12,615 bases of DNA from Clostridia bacterium (lineage in GTDB: Bacteria > Bacillota_A > Clostridia > Oscillospirales > CAG-272). Shown piece after piece: positions 1-6,771 of the stretch. The position numbers and the translations under genes were made by a program. The notes beneath the pieces are model-generated. The model had not been told where the DNA came from, searched no databases, and was given only the letters and a program-made list of their open reading frames with translations. The stretch spans positions 1 to 12,615 of the forward strand of contig JAGBGV010000057.1 of assembly GCA_017935805.1 (NCBI GenBank). Reading direction: 5' to 3'. Numbering within the stretch: position 1 is the stretch's first letter; each line of letters starts with the position of its first letter.

Positions 1-1
1 A

Positions 2-409
2 TATTCAGTAAAGCAGCGCGAGCGACTCATGTATGCGGCAACAGCGGCAGGTATTGCTATCGACTATACAGGAACAGGATTCCCCCATCCTCTCGGTTAC
101 AGTATCACTCTTACGCACGGAATACCTCACGGAAGTGCATGTGCAATATTCGAGGGTGCGTTCCTCAAGTATAATATGATCACCAAAGAAGGCAAGCGCC
201 TTGCACAGGAGCTGGCGTCACACATGGGTACAACACCCGAAGAGATGATCGAACGTATTCCTGAGATGAGCGGAGTTGAGCTTAAGATGGATAAGAACGA
301 GCGCGAGATGCTTATTGACAGGGTGGCTGATGCGGGTAACTATCAGAACAGCCCATACATTATTTCTCGCGGCGAGATGTCGGATATTTTTAAGAGAATA
401 TTTGCGTGA
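2..409 (+). CDS. Iron-containing alcohol dehydrogenase, C-terminal part (5' end outside window)
   Basis: The reading frame is open from base 2 and ends at TGA 407-409, so only the last ~135 residues are present. Seen: the segment AATAAGIAIDYTGTGFPHPL followed by a THGIPHG motif, typical of the helical metal-binding domain of iron-containing (group III) alcohol dehydrogenases. Two histidines lie 14 residues apart (codons 86-88 and 128-130), the spacing of the last two metal ligands in this family (H263 and H277 of E. coli FucO). Family knowledge: these enzymes reduce aldehydes or oxidise alcohols with NAD(P)(H) in the cytoplasm. The nucleotide-binding N-terminal half is missing from the window, so substrate and cofactor cannot be judged. 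A terminator follows directly. The first in-frame ATG at 29 is internal to the protein, not the start. Confidence 0.93.
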   Translation, partial: YSVKQRERLMYAATAAGIAIDYTGTGFPHPLGYSITLTHGIPHGSACAIFEGAFLKYNMITKEGKRLAQELASHMGTTPEEMIERIPEMSGVELKMDKNEREMLIDRVADAGNYQNSPYIISRGEMSDIFKRIFA

Positions 410-416
410 ATATTTA

Positions 417-452
417 GCGGCAGGCGGAAAAAACCACTGCCGCGTTTATTTT
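417..452 (+). terminator. Rho-independent terminator of the alcohol dehydrogenase gene
   Basis: The arm GCGGCAG (417-423) pairs with CTGCCGC (437-443), seven perfect base pairs, followed by GTTTATTTT. It begins 8 bases after the TGA stop of the dehydrogenase. Confidence 0.85.
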
Positions 453-457
453 GCATG

Positions 458-489
458 AAAAAAGCGGCATATCGCTTGGATACACCGCT
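458..489 (-). terminator. Rho-independent terminator of the PPIase lipoprotein gene
   Basis: Read on the minus strand, AGCGGTGTATC pairs with GATATGCCGCT (11 pairs, allowing two G-U) around the loop CAAGC, followed by TTTTTT. It lies 13 bases beyond the stop codon of the minus-strand lipoprotein gene and only 5 bases from the facing terminator of the dehydrogenase. The two convergent units are thus closed separately. Confidence 0.88.
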
Positions 490-502
490 AGTATTAATTT
501 GA

Positions 503-1666
503 TCAATGCTCGTGATTGTGTTCTTCTTCGTTCTCGGAGCCTGTGTTACCTTCAGCTTCGTTTCCGTTGGGATAAACGGTTACTGAACCATCGGTATATG
601 TGATCTCTGCGTAGTCCGCGATCTTTTCCTTAACCATATCGAGGATCAGTGCTTCCTTGATCTTCACTACATCGTATGCTGCTTCGAATTCTTCAAGTGT
701 CTTGAAGTTGCTGAGTTTTGCAGCTTCTGTAGCACGTTCCTTGTATTCTTCCTCGGTAAGAACGATTCCTTCTGCTCTTGCGATTGCGTAGCAGATCATC
801 TCTTCTTTAACAGCCTTCTGTGCTTCCTCGTGAGCATAATCGTAAAGCTCATCCTCTGTCATGTCGTAAGCATACTTTGCAAAAGCGCCCAGGGTGATAC
901 CGCGGAGATCAGCGAAATCCTTGGCATTAACGAGGAATGTGTCGTACTTTTCCTTAACCTTTTCGTCAGGGTACTTGATAACGGTTGTGTTTTCAACTAC
1001 AGTTTTCCACAGCTCGGGGATAACTGCTACATAGACGCTTTCCTGGTAATTATTGTTAAGCTCGTCAAGCAGACTCTGCTCATATTCTTCAATGGTGTTA
1101 AATCCAAGATTTGATTTTACGAATTCATCGTTGTAAACAGGTGTTTTTTTGCTCATTACAATGTTAATGGCAACATCATAGTGAACAGTCTTGCCGCGAA
1201 GCTGGGGATCTTCTTTATCAGTATCGGGAACGGATATGTCAAATTCAAGACGGTCGCCCTTCTTTGCACCGATGAGCTCGTCTTCGAAAAGTTGACCAAC
1301 GGATCCGGATCCGAGAACAAGCTCGTAATTGTTGGCAGTTGCGCCTGCGAAGGGTTTGCCATCAATTGAACCAACGGAGTTGAAGAATACGGTATCTCCA
1401 ATCTTTGCGCCTTCAGTTGACTCTATGTAAGACGCATAGTACTGAAGAGTGGACTGAACCTGAACATAAATGTATTCCTGGGGATCAACCATGTTTTCGG
1501 CTGCTGTAGCTTCAAGACCCTTGTAATTTGCAAGAGTGATGTATTCGGAGAGGTCGTAATTATAGTTGACCTGCAAGGGATCGGTGCTGGTGGGCTTCTG
1601 TTTACATGAAACTATGCAGAAACACAGCATTACCGATACCAAAATAAGCGAAATTATTCTTTTCAT
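503..1666 (-). CDS. Lipoprotein with FKBP-type PPIase and trigger-factor-like C-terminal domain
   Basis: A 387-residue exported lipoprotein. Residues 1-21 form a signal peptide with a lipobox ending in CIVSC, so Cys21 should carry the lipid. Residues ~87-172 look like an FKBP-type peptidyl-prolyl isomerase domain (KIGDTVFFNSVGSIDGKPFAG, then ELVLGSGSVGQLFEDELIGA). Residues ~176-350 are helical and charged, like the chaperone domain of trigger factor. The last ~25 residues are acidic and end in EEEHNHEH. Inferred role: folding of secreted proteins outside the membrane, comparable to PrsA but with a different isomerase fold. Start choice: the ATG at 1664-1666 has GAGGA 8 bases upstream; an in-frame TTG at 1679-1681 overlaps that site and is rejected. 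It has its own promoter and terminator, so it appears monocistronic. Confidence 0.85.
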   Translation of the reverse strand: MKRIISLILVSVMLCFCIVSCKQKPTSTDPLQVNYNYDLSEYITLANYKGLEATAAENMVDPQEYIYVQVQSTLQYYASYIESTEGAKIGDTVFFNSVGSIDGKPFAGATANNYELVLGSGSVGQLFEDELIGAKKGDRLEFDISVPDTDKEDPQLRGKTVHYDVAINIVMSKKTPVYNDEFVKSNLGFNTIEEYEQSLLDELNNNYQESVYVAVIPELWKTVVENTTVIKYPDEKVKEKYDTFLVNAKDFADLRGITLGAFAKYAYDMTEDELYDYAHEEAQKAVKEEMICYAIARAEGIVLTEEEYKERATEAAKLSNFKTLEEFEAAYDVVKIKEALILDMVKEKIADYAEITYTDGSVTVYPNGNEAEGNTGSENEEEHNHEH

Positions 1667-1703
1667 TGTAATTATCCTCAATGTTTATTTCATTCAATTT
1701 CAC

Positions 1704-1732
1704 ATTATATCATAAAATACCCGAAAAATCAA
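1704..1732 (-). promoter_or_regulatory. Sigma-A-type promoter of the PPIase lipoprotein gene
   Basis: On the minus strand TTGATT (1727-1732), a 17-base spacer, and TATAAT (1704-1709). The -10 lies 37 bases before the ATG. Confidence 0.7.
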
Positions 1733-1898
1733 GGGGAAAACGTAAAAAGCAAAAAAATGCATGAATAATGGGAAGATTCAGCGCGATTTCTCGCCCGACG
1801 CTAAAGATAATACATTATTCTTGTTCGGATTTCTATACATAATTGTAAATTTTGAGGCAAAATGCTTCAATTGACAACTGCCACTTCTTCAAAAACAC
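1733..1898. other. Intergenic stretch between divergent promoters, with a nested inverted repeat
   Basis: This is the core of a 294-base gap between divergent genes. It holds no open frame worth calling. A perfect 8-base inverted repeat, GAATAATG (1763-1770) and CATTATTC (1813-1820), encloses AGCG (1780-1783) with CGCT (1799-1802), and inside that CGA (1784-1786) with TCG (1791-1793) around the loop TTTC. No T-tract follows, so it is not a standard terminator. It could be an operator or a small structured RNA; neither is shown. Confidence 0.35.
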
Positions 1899-1927
1899 TT
1901 GAAATATCTTCTTCTTGGGGGTATAAT
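1899..1927 (+). promoter_or_regulatory. Sigma-A-type promoter of the split glycoside hydrolase gene
   Basis: TTGAAA (1899-1904), a 17-base spacer, and perfect TATAAT (1922-1927). The ATG at 1961 follows 33 bases later with the ribosome binding site AGAGGA at 1947-1952. The promoter is intact although the gene carries a stop codon. Confidence 0.8.
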
Positions 1928-1960
1928 TTATCTTACGACCAATGAAAGAGGAAAACAAAA

Positions 1961-4108
1961 ATGTACGATATAATTTGCGATATTTGGAAAAATCCCGGGG
2001 CAGCCTTTTCTGTAATGCCCGTGTGGGTTTGGAATAAAATGCCCGAGAAAACCGAGCTTGAGAGGCAGATTGACAGCTTCCATAAAAAAGGCGTTGACGG
2101 ATTTGTAATCAAGCCGGGCAAAGAGATCGGAGACAAATATCTGACTGAGGAATACTTCGAGCTTATAAAAGCAGCACTTGCAGCGGCAAAGCGTCGATAT
2201 ATGCTTGTTGTTATCTCCGACGGGGCTGATTATCCATACGGTGAGCACGCAGAATATGTACACAGCGAGAAGAGACTATCAGCTCGCAGACTGTATGTAC
2301 TTCCCACCGGAGGCGAGATTACGGATGACGAAGATATTCTGTTCCGCGTTTACGCAAAGATTGATAACGGACTTCTTACCGATGTTGCATTGGATCCTCG
2401 CAACGGATATACTTGTTATGACATAATCCTCGGATACGCTGAGGGAGACGATGCAGACCTGCTCGATCCTGTTTTTGCAGAGTCGCGTATAGGCAATACT
2501 TACGAGAAATAAAGCGAAAACATCGGTGAATATTTCGGTAGTACCGTTATCGGATTTATGAATGAGGACGCGGCGTGCTCTTACGGCGGAGTCACATGGT
2601 CATATGAGATTGCGGAAAGATTCCTTGAAGAGGGCGGGGACTTTATGGCTCTTGCGTCCTTGCTTATTGAGCCAAAGAGCAAGAAAACCCGTCGTGAGGC
2701 TGACTTCCTTCTGCAGAAGATCCTCCGCGAGCGCCTTTCTGAGGTATATCTGAAGCCTCTTGCCGACTGGTGCAGCGAGCATAAGATCGGACTTTTCGGT
2801 TATCCGAGAGACGAGAAAAACGGCGAGGCACTGTCTGCTTATCATTTCCCGGGACAGTATATTTCCGCAGGAATAGTGAACAAGTCGCTGAACACCAAAG
2901 AGGCAGTTTCCGTAAAATATGCGGCAGACTGCGCTCGTCACAAGGGGATACCGCGCAGCTTTGCTATGTGCCTTGATAACAGCAATGATGCTGAACGCAA
3001 AAGCTTCACTCCCGATGACCTTATGCGAAGCATCAACTATGCTATTTCCCGCGGCTGTAATATGCTCATTCCGTGTAATATTTATTATTCCGCAGAGGCT
3101 GCTGTGGCTGAAGATGTAACACCCGATGTTGGACCTGCCAACTCATGGTGGAAGGACTATCGAAGCATTGCAGGCTATATGAAGCGTATGTCATGGCTTG
3201 GCGCATCGGGTACCAATAATCCTCACGCGGCAGTGCTTTGCTCCTCCGACTATGTACCGTACACACCGGTTAAGCCTCTTATAGAGCAGGGATACACCTT
3301 CAACTATCTGACCCTCGATGACTTTATGGAAAAAGCACATATCCATGACGGAGAGATACACATTGACAGATACAAATACTCACTTCTGTTGATTGACGGC
3401 AGACTTCGCCTTAACGCTGACATCGTTTTGAAGATAGGTAAGTTCATCACAGGCGGCGGTATTATGTACAGAGGCTCTGACTTTATCGGCGCGGCTGTGA
3501 AGAACGTTAAGCGCAGCTCATATTTTGAGGGGGATGACAGCGGTAATATTCGCTTTAATTACTACACAAAAAGCGGATGCCCGTTCTTCCTGTTTACAAA
3601 TGAAGGAGTATCCACGGTAAAGGGCAGACTTGTCACCGATATCGGATGCGCGGCGGCTGAGTTTGATCTGTTTACAGGAAAGACTTCTCCCGTGCTCGGG
3701 GAGATGACGGACGGGGGATTTGCATATCCTGTACGTATTCCGCCTCACAGCGCAGTGGTGATCGGCATGAACCCGAGCGAGTTACCAAGCCTTGGCGAAA
3801 CGCGGGAAGGTCAGCTTGAGGAGATCGTTGCACTTTCGAAAGGCAGAATGACATTTGACTACAAGCCGGAGGAGGGAAAGACCGCCACACTAATGCTTGA
3901 CTCTGTGCGTGACATTGCAGACATTACAGTCAACGGAGAGAATGCAGGACGGCTGATTTTCATGCCATATGAGCTTGATATAACGGAACTGCTTCACGAG
4001 GGCGAGAATACAGTTGCAGTTAAGGTGACAAAAGGTGCTCCAACGGAACCCGGTAAGAGAATGAAGGCAGAGTTCAAGGGTTGCACTGTTCGCATGATCA
4101 AAAAATAA
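1961..4108 (+). pseudogene. GH106-like glycoside hydrolase gene split by one in-frame TAA
   Basis: Two open frames (1961-2512 and 2558-4108) lie in the same phase, and the 45 bases between them also translate sensibly. One TAA at 2510-2512 (codon 184) interrupts an otherwise continuous 715-codon gene, reading NTYEK-stop-SENIGEYFGSTV. A tyrosine codon (TAC or TAT) one base different would restore it. The N-terminal part (PVWVWN at 20-25, then ELERQIDSFHKKGVDGF) resembles the barrel of large rhamnosidase-like hydrolases. NYAISRGCNMLIPCNIYYS and DVGPANSWWKDY fit the same group. The last ~80 residues (VNGENAGRLIFMPYELDITE) look like a galactose-binding beta-sandwich. There is no signal peptide, so the product would be cytoplasmic. 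The second part has no ribosome binding site before its ATG at 2558 and is unlikely to be made alone. Substrate unknown. A recent nonsense mutation, a sequencing error and readthrough all remain possible. Confidence 0.75.
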
Positions 4109-4115
4109 TAAAAAT

Positions 4116-4157
4116 ACTACCGTCAACCGGGATTCTGGTGGACGGTAGTTCTGTTTT
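4116..4157. terminator. Bidirectional terminator between convergent genes
   Basis: ACTACCGTC (4116-4124) pairs with GACGGTAGT (4141-4149), and ACCGG inside pairs with CTGGT around a GATT loop. The plus strand continues TCTGTTTTATTT. The minus strand continues ATTTTTATTATTTTTT, so it serves both the glycoside hydrolase gene and the minus-strand lipoprotein gene whose stop codon is at 4156-4158. Confidence 0.9.
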
Positions 4158-4719
4158 ATTTAGCTTTCTCTTCGATCGTTACGTCAATAGCGCTTGGAGA
4201 ACTGAGGAATGCGCTGTTCTTAGGCACCTCGATTATTAAGTGCCAAAGGGCCTCTACATCCGTGGACTCAGCTGGGATAAATCGCATTATGTCAACACTG
4301 TAGCCGGAGTCTGTCTTGGTTATCTGCTTCACGCTGTGGGTGTATGATTCACTTGGGGCGTATAGCAGAACAAGCACCAGTGAGCGTGTCTTGAAAAAGT
4401 CATCGGTGTATTCTGTTACTGCATCGTAAAAGCTTACCGAATACCATGACTGCTCAAAATTGTATATGCTTTGATTCTCCGAACAGTAATTCAGCAGTTC
4501 CCCTCGCGAAGATATTGTCACAATTGCAGGATAGTCTCCGCCCATTTCGGTGCGATATGTGTGGATGTATTTCACAGGAAAGTGCAGTACCGCCTCATTT
4601 TCGTCGAAGTATCTTCTCACACCGGACGAGTCGGAGATCTCAGCCGGAGTCTCTTTTTTACATGACACAACAGACAAAAGCATAACGAGCGACAGTAGTA
4701 TAAGAACGATCTTTTTCAA
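4156..4719 (-). CDS. Small lipoprotein of unknown function (TTG start)
   Basis: A 187-residue protein I do not recognise. Residues 1-20 form a lipoprotein signal peptide (MKKIVLILLSLVMLLSVVSC), with Cys20 as the lipid site. The remainder is a mixed, mainly beta-looking domain without a motif I can name; it includes the strand-like stretch TRSLVLVLLYAPSE and ends in polar residues. It probably sits on the outer face of the cytoplasmic membrane. Start choice: the codon is TTG (4717-4719), supported by a perfect AGGAGG at 4729-4734 spaced 9 bases away. The first in-frame ATG would remove most of the signal peptide. It lies downstream of the two-helix membrane protein gene, with a terminator hairpin between them and no clear promoter of its own. 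Confidence 0.8.
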   Translation of the reverse strand: MKKIVLILLSLVMLLSVVSCKKETPAEISDSSGVRRYFDENEAVLHFPVKYIHTYRTEMGGDYPAIVTISSRGELLNYCSENQSIYNFEQSWYSVSFYDAVTEYTDDFFKTRSLVLVLLYAPSESYTHSVKQITKTDSGYSVDIMRFIPAESTDVEALWHLIIEVPKNSAFLSSPSAIDVTIEEKAK

Positions 4720-4728
4720 AATAAAGCA

Positions 4729-4734
4729 CCTCCT
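4729..4734 (-). promoter_or_regulatory. Ribosome binding site AGGAGG that fixes a TTG start
   Basis: A perfect AGGAGG on the minus strand, 9 bases before the TTG at 4719. No ATG or GTG lies at a usable distance, so this site decides the non-ATG start of the small lipoprotein. Confidence 0.8.
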
Positions 4735-4750
4735 TTGGCTTTTGGTGAAT

Positions 4751-4795
4751 AAAAAAGGGAAATGTTCCGATGTCGGAGCGTTCCCCTTTGTTTTT
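4751..4795 (-). terminator. Intercistronic terminator or attenuator after the two-helix membrane protein gene
   Basis: On the minus strand AAAGGGGAA pairs with TTCCCTTT and GCTCCGA with TCGGAAC across an ACAT loop, followed by TTTTTTATT. It begins a few bases after the stop of the membrane protein gene (4801). Only about 31 bases separate it from the start of the next gene in the same direction, so it may terminate only part of the transcripts. Confidence 0.75.
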
Positions 4796-4800
4796 AATGA

Positions 4801-5610
4801 TCAGTTGTTGCCCTGAGCTTCAGCTTCTGCCTGCATTGCAGCCTTGTCAGCTTCAAGCTTTGCTCTGAACTCAGCACGTCTGATTGCGGCTTCTGCTGCT
4901 CTCTTTTCAAGTTCTTTCTTTCTTGTAACGATTGCACGGGAGATCATATCTGTATACTTGTCAATGTCTGCACCGTAGTCAACGCACATCTGAAGTGCGG
5001 GAGTGCCGTCCATCTTGTTGATAGAGAATACATAATACTTAACACCGATGGTGCGATCCTTCTGCTTGTATTCATAAACTCTTTCTTCGATGGTAGCGTC
5101 TCGGAGATCGTTGAAGAAGTATGTACCTGTGATAGTTTCGTCGATTGCTTCGTCGATGAGGGAGAAGCGTCTGCCGTAAACATAGATCTTTTCGCTTGTG
5201 AAGATTACGTTGCAGCCCATGAAGTAGTTTGTTCTGCTAACGCCGTCAGCACCCTTTTTGTAGTAGAAGGGCTCTTCCTTTGCTTCAAAGTCGTAACCGC
5301 GGAGGTTAACGGGCTTGAGCATCTTGAGGAAGTTCTTTTCGTATACTTCAAACTTCTTTTCAGAGAGTTCCTGAAGGTCTTGGATTCTTTCGGAAATATT
5401 GAATTCGATGTCAGTGTCATTTGACTTACCGCCGGATGCAAAAACAACAACAGCGAAGCCTACGATGCAGACAAGAATAGCTGCGAAGGTCAGATCCTTA
5501 AGTCCGCTTGCGAGAATGATAACACCGATAGCGATAATTACCCAACCAATGATAAAAGGAATAGATATCGGCGGGGCTGTGAAATATTTGAGATTTCTTT
5601 TGGTTTCCAT
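4801..5610 (-). CDS. Two-helix membrane protein with a cytoplasmic domain, function unknown
   Basis: A 269-residue protein I cannot assign to a family. Residues ~15-36 and ~41-59 are hydrophobic helices joined by a short loop (GLKDL), so both ends should face the cytoplasm. Residues ~65-230 form a soluble alpha/beta domain with the strand-like pieces NVIFTSEKIYVYGRRFSLID and YYVFSINKMDGTPALQMCVD, suggesting a pleckstrin-like or other membrane-associated fold (speculative). Residues ~228-266 are rich in Ala, Glu, Lys and Arg, like a coiled coil (KKELEKRAAEAAIRRAEFRA). The ATG at 5608-5610 has GGAGAG about 5 bases upstream. A near-consensus promoter precedes it, and a perfect 13-base palindrome lies in its leader. 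It may be cotranscribed with the lipoprotein downstream. Confidence 0.8.
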   Translation of the reverse strand: METKRNLKYFTAPPISIPFIIGWVIIAIGVIILASGLKDLTFAAILVCIVGFAVVVFASGGKSNDTDIEFNISERIQDLQELSEKKFEVYEKNFLKMLKPVNLRGYDFEAKEEPFYYKKGADGVSRTNYFMGCNVIFTSEKIYVYGRRFSLIDEAIDETITGTYFFNDLRDATIEERVYEYKQKDRTIGVKYYVFSINKMDGTPALQMCVDYGADIDKYTDMISRAIVTRKKELEKRAAEAAIRRAEFRAKLEADKAAMQAEAEAQGNN

Positions 5611-5640
5611 AAAAACTCTCCATTCAGATTATTGGGGTGA

Positions 5641-5653
5641 TAACTGACAGTTA
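5641..5653. promoter_or_regulatory. Perfect palindrome in the leader of the membrane protein gene
   Basis: TAACTG-A-CAGTTA is a perfect dyad. It sits just downstream of the expected transcription start and ~30 bases before the ATG. The position suits a repressor operator; this is inference. Confidence 0.4.
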
Positions 5654-5670
5654 CCCTTTATCAATAATTA

Positions 5671-5699
5671 ATAATAACATAAAATAACAGATATGTCAA
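5671..5699 (-). promoter_or_regulatory. Strong sigma-A-type promoter of the two-helix membrane protein gene
   Basis: On the minus strand a perfect TTGACA (5694-5699), a 17-base spacer, and TATTAT (5671-5676). This is the best promoter match in the window. Confidence 0.85.
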
Positions 5700-5764
5700 G
5701 TGAAAACGAGGTTAATCGAGTTACAAAAGTGGTTTTATTTGTAAAGAATTTTTGCTTTCACCGT

Positions 5765-6580
5765 TTACGGCTTTACCGTTATCACAACGAGCTCGGGGGG
5801 ATTGAATATTCTCGGCAGATCGTCTCTCATGAGTCCTCGGCTGACGATTACGGTGTCGTCGCTGAAATCATACCTGCCGCCCGCATATTTCGGGAAAAAG
5901 CCTTGGTGAGGTGCGTACAGACCGTTCAGTATCAGCGGGATCATCACTTGACCTCCGTGAGCATGACCGGATAGGGTCAGATCAAATCCAAGGGACGCAT
6001 ATCTCTCCGCAAACTCGGGTCGGTGTGACAGCAGTATGTCAAAGGATTTGTCAGATGTCTCAAGCTTTTCAAGTTCGGTTAAGAACTCGCCTGAGGGGCT
6101 GAAAAAGTTCGGGTCGTCTATTCCGTGGAGGGTGATGCTGTCCGTGAGATTGATGCTGTCTCCGCTCAGCACAGTGACTCCGTATTCCTCGAACAATGAC
6201 TTTATGTCGTCGGTGTATTCTACCCATCTTTCGTGGTTTCCCGTAACGTAGTAGCAATGGTATAGCGGGGTGAGCTTCTCAAGCAGTACAGCTGTACCGT
6301 CGAAATCCCGCTTGTCCTCAGAGATGTCACCCACAAGGAACACCGCCTCCGGTGAGAATTCCGCTATCTTATCACACAGCTCACCTTGATCATCTCCGTA
6401 ATAAGTGGAGTGAAGGTCTGTCAGCAGAACATAAGTGTGGCTTTCGCTGACTGCAGATGATGTGACTGTATAATGCCGCACGGTGAGTCCGTCATACAGT
6501 GCTGCACGGAGAAATATAAATATAAGTGCGGCGGTGACGAGAAAAATGATCCTGCCGCGGTTTACTTTTTTGCTGTTCAA
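5765..6580 (-). CDS. Membrane-anchored metallophosphoesterase (YkuE/YaeI type)
   Basis: A 271-residue protein with the full calcineurin-like metallophosphoesterase motif set: D55-L-H57, G84-D85, G114-N-H-E117, H186 (SHRPEF) and GHAHGG (205-210). These residues bind two metal ions and the phosphate. Residues ~10-26 form one N-terminal membrane helix after a basic start, so the catalytic domain probably lies outside the membrane. The nearest known relatives by motif layout are YkuE and YaeI, some of which act on lipid-linked phosphates (family knowledge; the substrate here is unknown). The start is TTG (6578-6580), supported by AAGGAA 5 bases upstream, with no ATG or GTG nearby. It has its own promoter. 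No clear terminator follows. Confidence 0.9.
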   Translation of the reverse strand: MNSKKVNRGRIIFLVTAALIFIFLRAALYDGLTVRHYTVTSSAVSESHTYVLLTDLHSTYYGDDQGELCDKIAEFSPEAVFLVGDISEDKRDFDGTAVLLEKLTPLYHCYYVTGNHERWVEYTDDIKSLFEEYGVTVLSGDSINLTDSITLHGIDDPNFFSPSGEFLTELEKLETSDKSFDILLSHRPEFAERYASLGFDLTLSGHAHGGQVMIPLILNGLYAPHQGFFPKYAGGRYDFSDDTVIVSRGLMRDDLPRIFNPPELVVITVKP

Positions 6581-6585
6581 ATCGT

Positions 6586-6591
6586 TTCCTT
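6586..6591 (-). promoter_or_regulatory. Ribosome binding site AAGGAA that fixes a TTG start
   Basis: AAGGAA on the minus strand lies 5 bases before TTG 6580. The codons upstream in frame contain no ATG or GTG, and starting later would cut into the membrane helix. Confidence 0.6.
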
Positions 6592-6618
6592 TTCTTTTTT
6601 GTGATTAAGGCAATTCAT

Positions 6619-6647
6619 ATTATATCATTTTGACCGTAGAATGTCCA
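6619..6647 (-). promoter_or_regulatory. Sigma-A-type promoter of the metallophosphoesterase gene
   Basis: On the minus strand TGGACA (6642-6647), a 17-base spacer, and perfect TATAAT (6619-6624), 38 bases before the TTG start. Confidence 0.8.
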
Positions 6648-6709
6648 TACCGAGCCACGTTTTTTACGTTAGCAAATGTAAATAGTCGATTAATAATTCC
6701 CCTTTGCTA

Positions 6710-6738
6710 TTGCGAGTGGTGTAAAAGAGGTGTATAAT
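6710..6738 (+). promoter_or_regulatory. Sigma-A-type promoter of the srtB-rlmA-glycosyltransferase operon
   Basis: TTGCGA (6710-6715), a 17-base spacer, and perfect TATAAT (6733-6738), 33 bases before the ATG of the sortase gene. It is divergent from the metallophosphoesterase promoter, with about 60 bases between the two -35 boxes. Confidence 0.75.
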
Positions 6739-6771
6739 GTAAAATGAATAATTATGTAAGCGGAGGTGCCA

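Noticed and set aside
1303..1314. Repeat GGATCCGGATCC within the PPIase gene
   Set aside because: It encodes Gly-Ser-Gly-Ser in the FKBP domain and is explained by coding; no sign of an inserted site.
1871..1876. TTGACA as the -35 box of the glycoside hydrolase promoter
   Set aside because: It lies 45 bases from the TATAAT. The TTGAAA at 1899 has the correct 17-base spacing.
2510..2512. Stop codon reassignment or selenocysteine
   Set aside because: Selenocysteine uses TGA, not TAA, and other genes in the window end at TAA in the normal way, so the codon is not reassigned.
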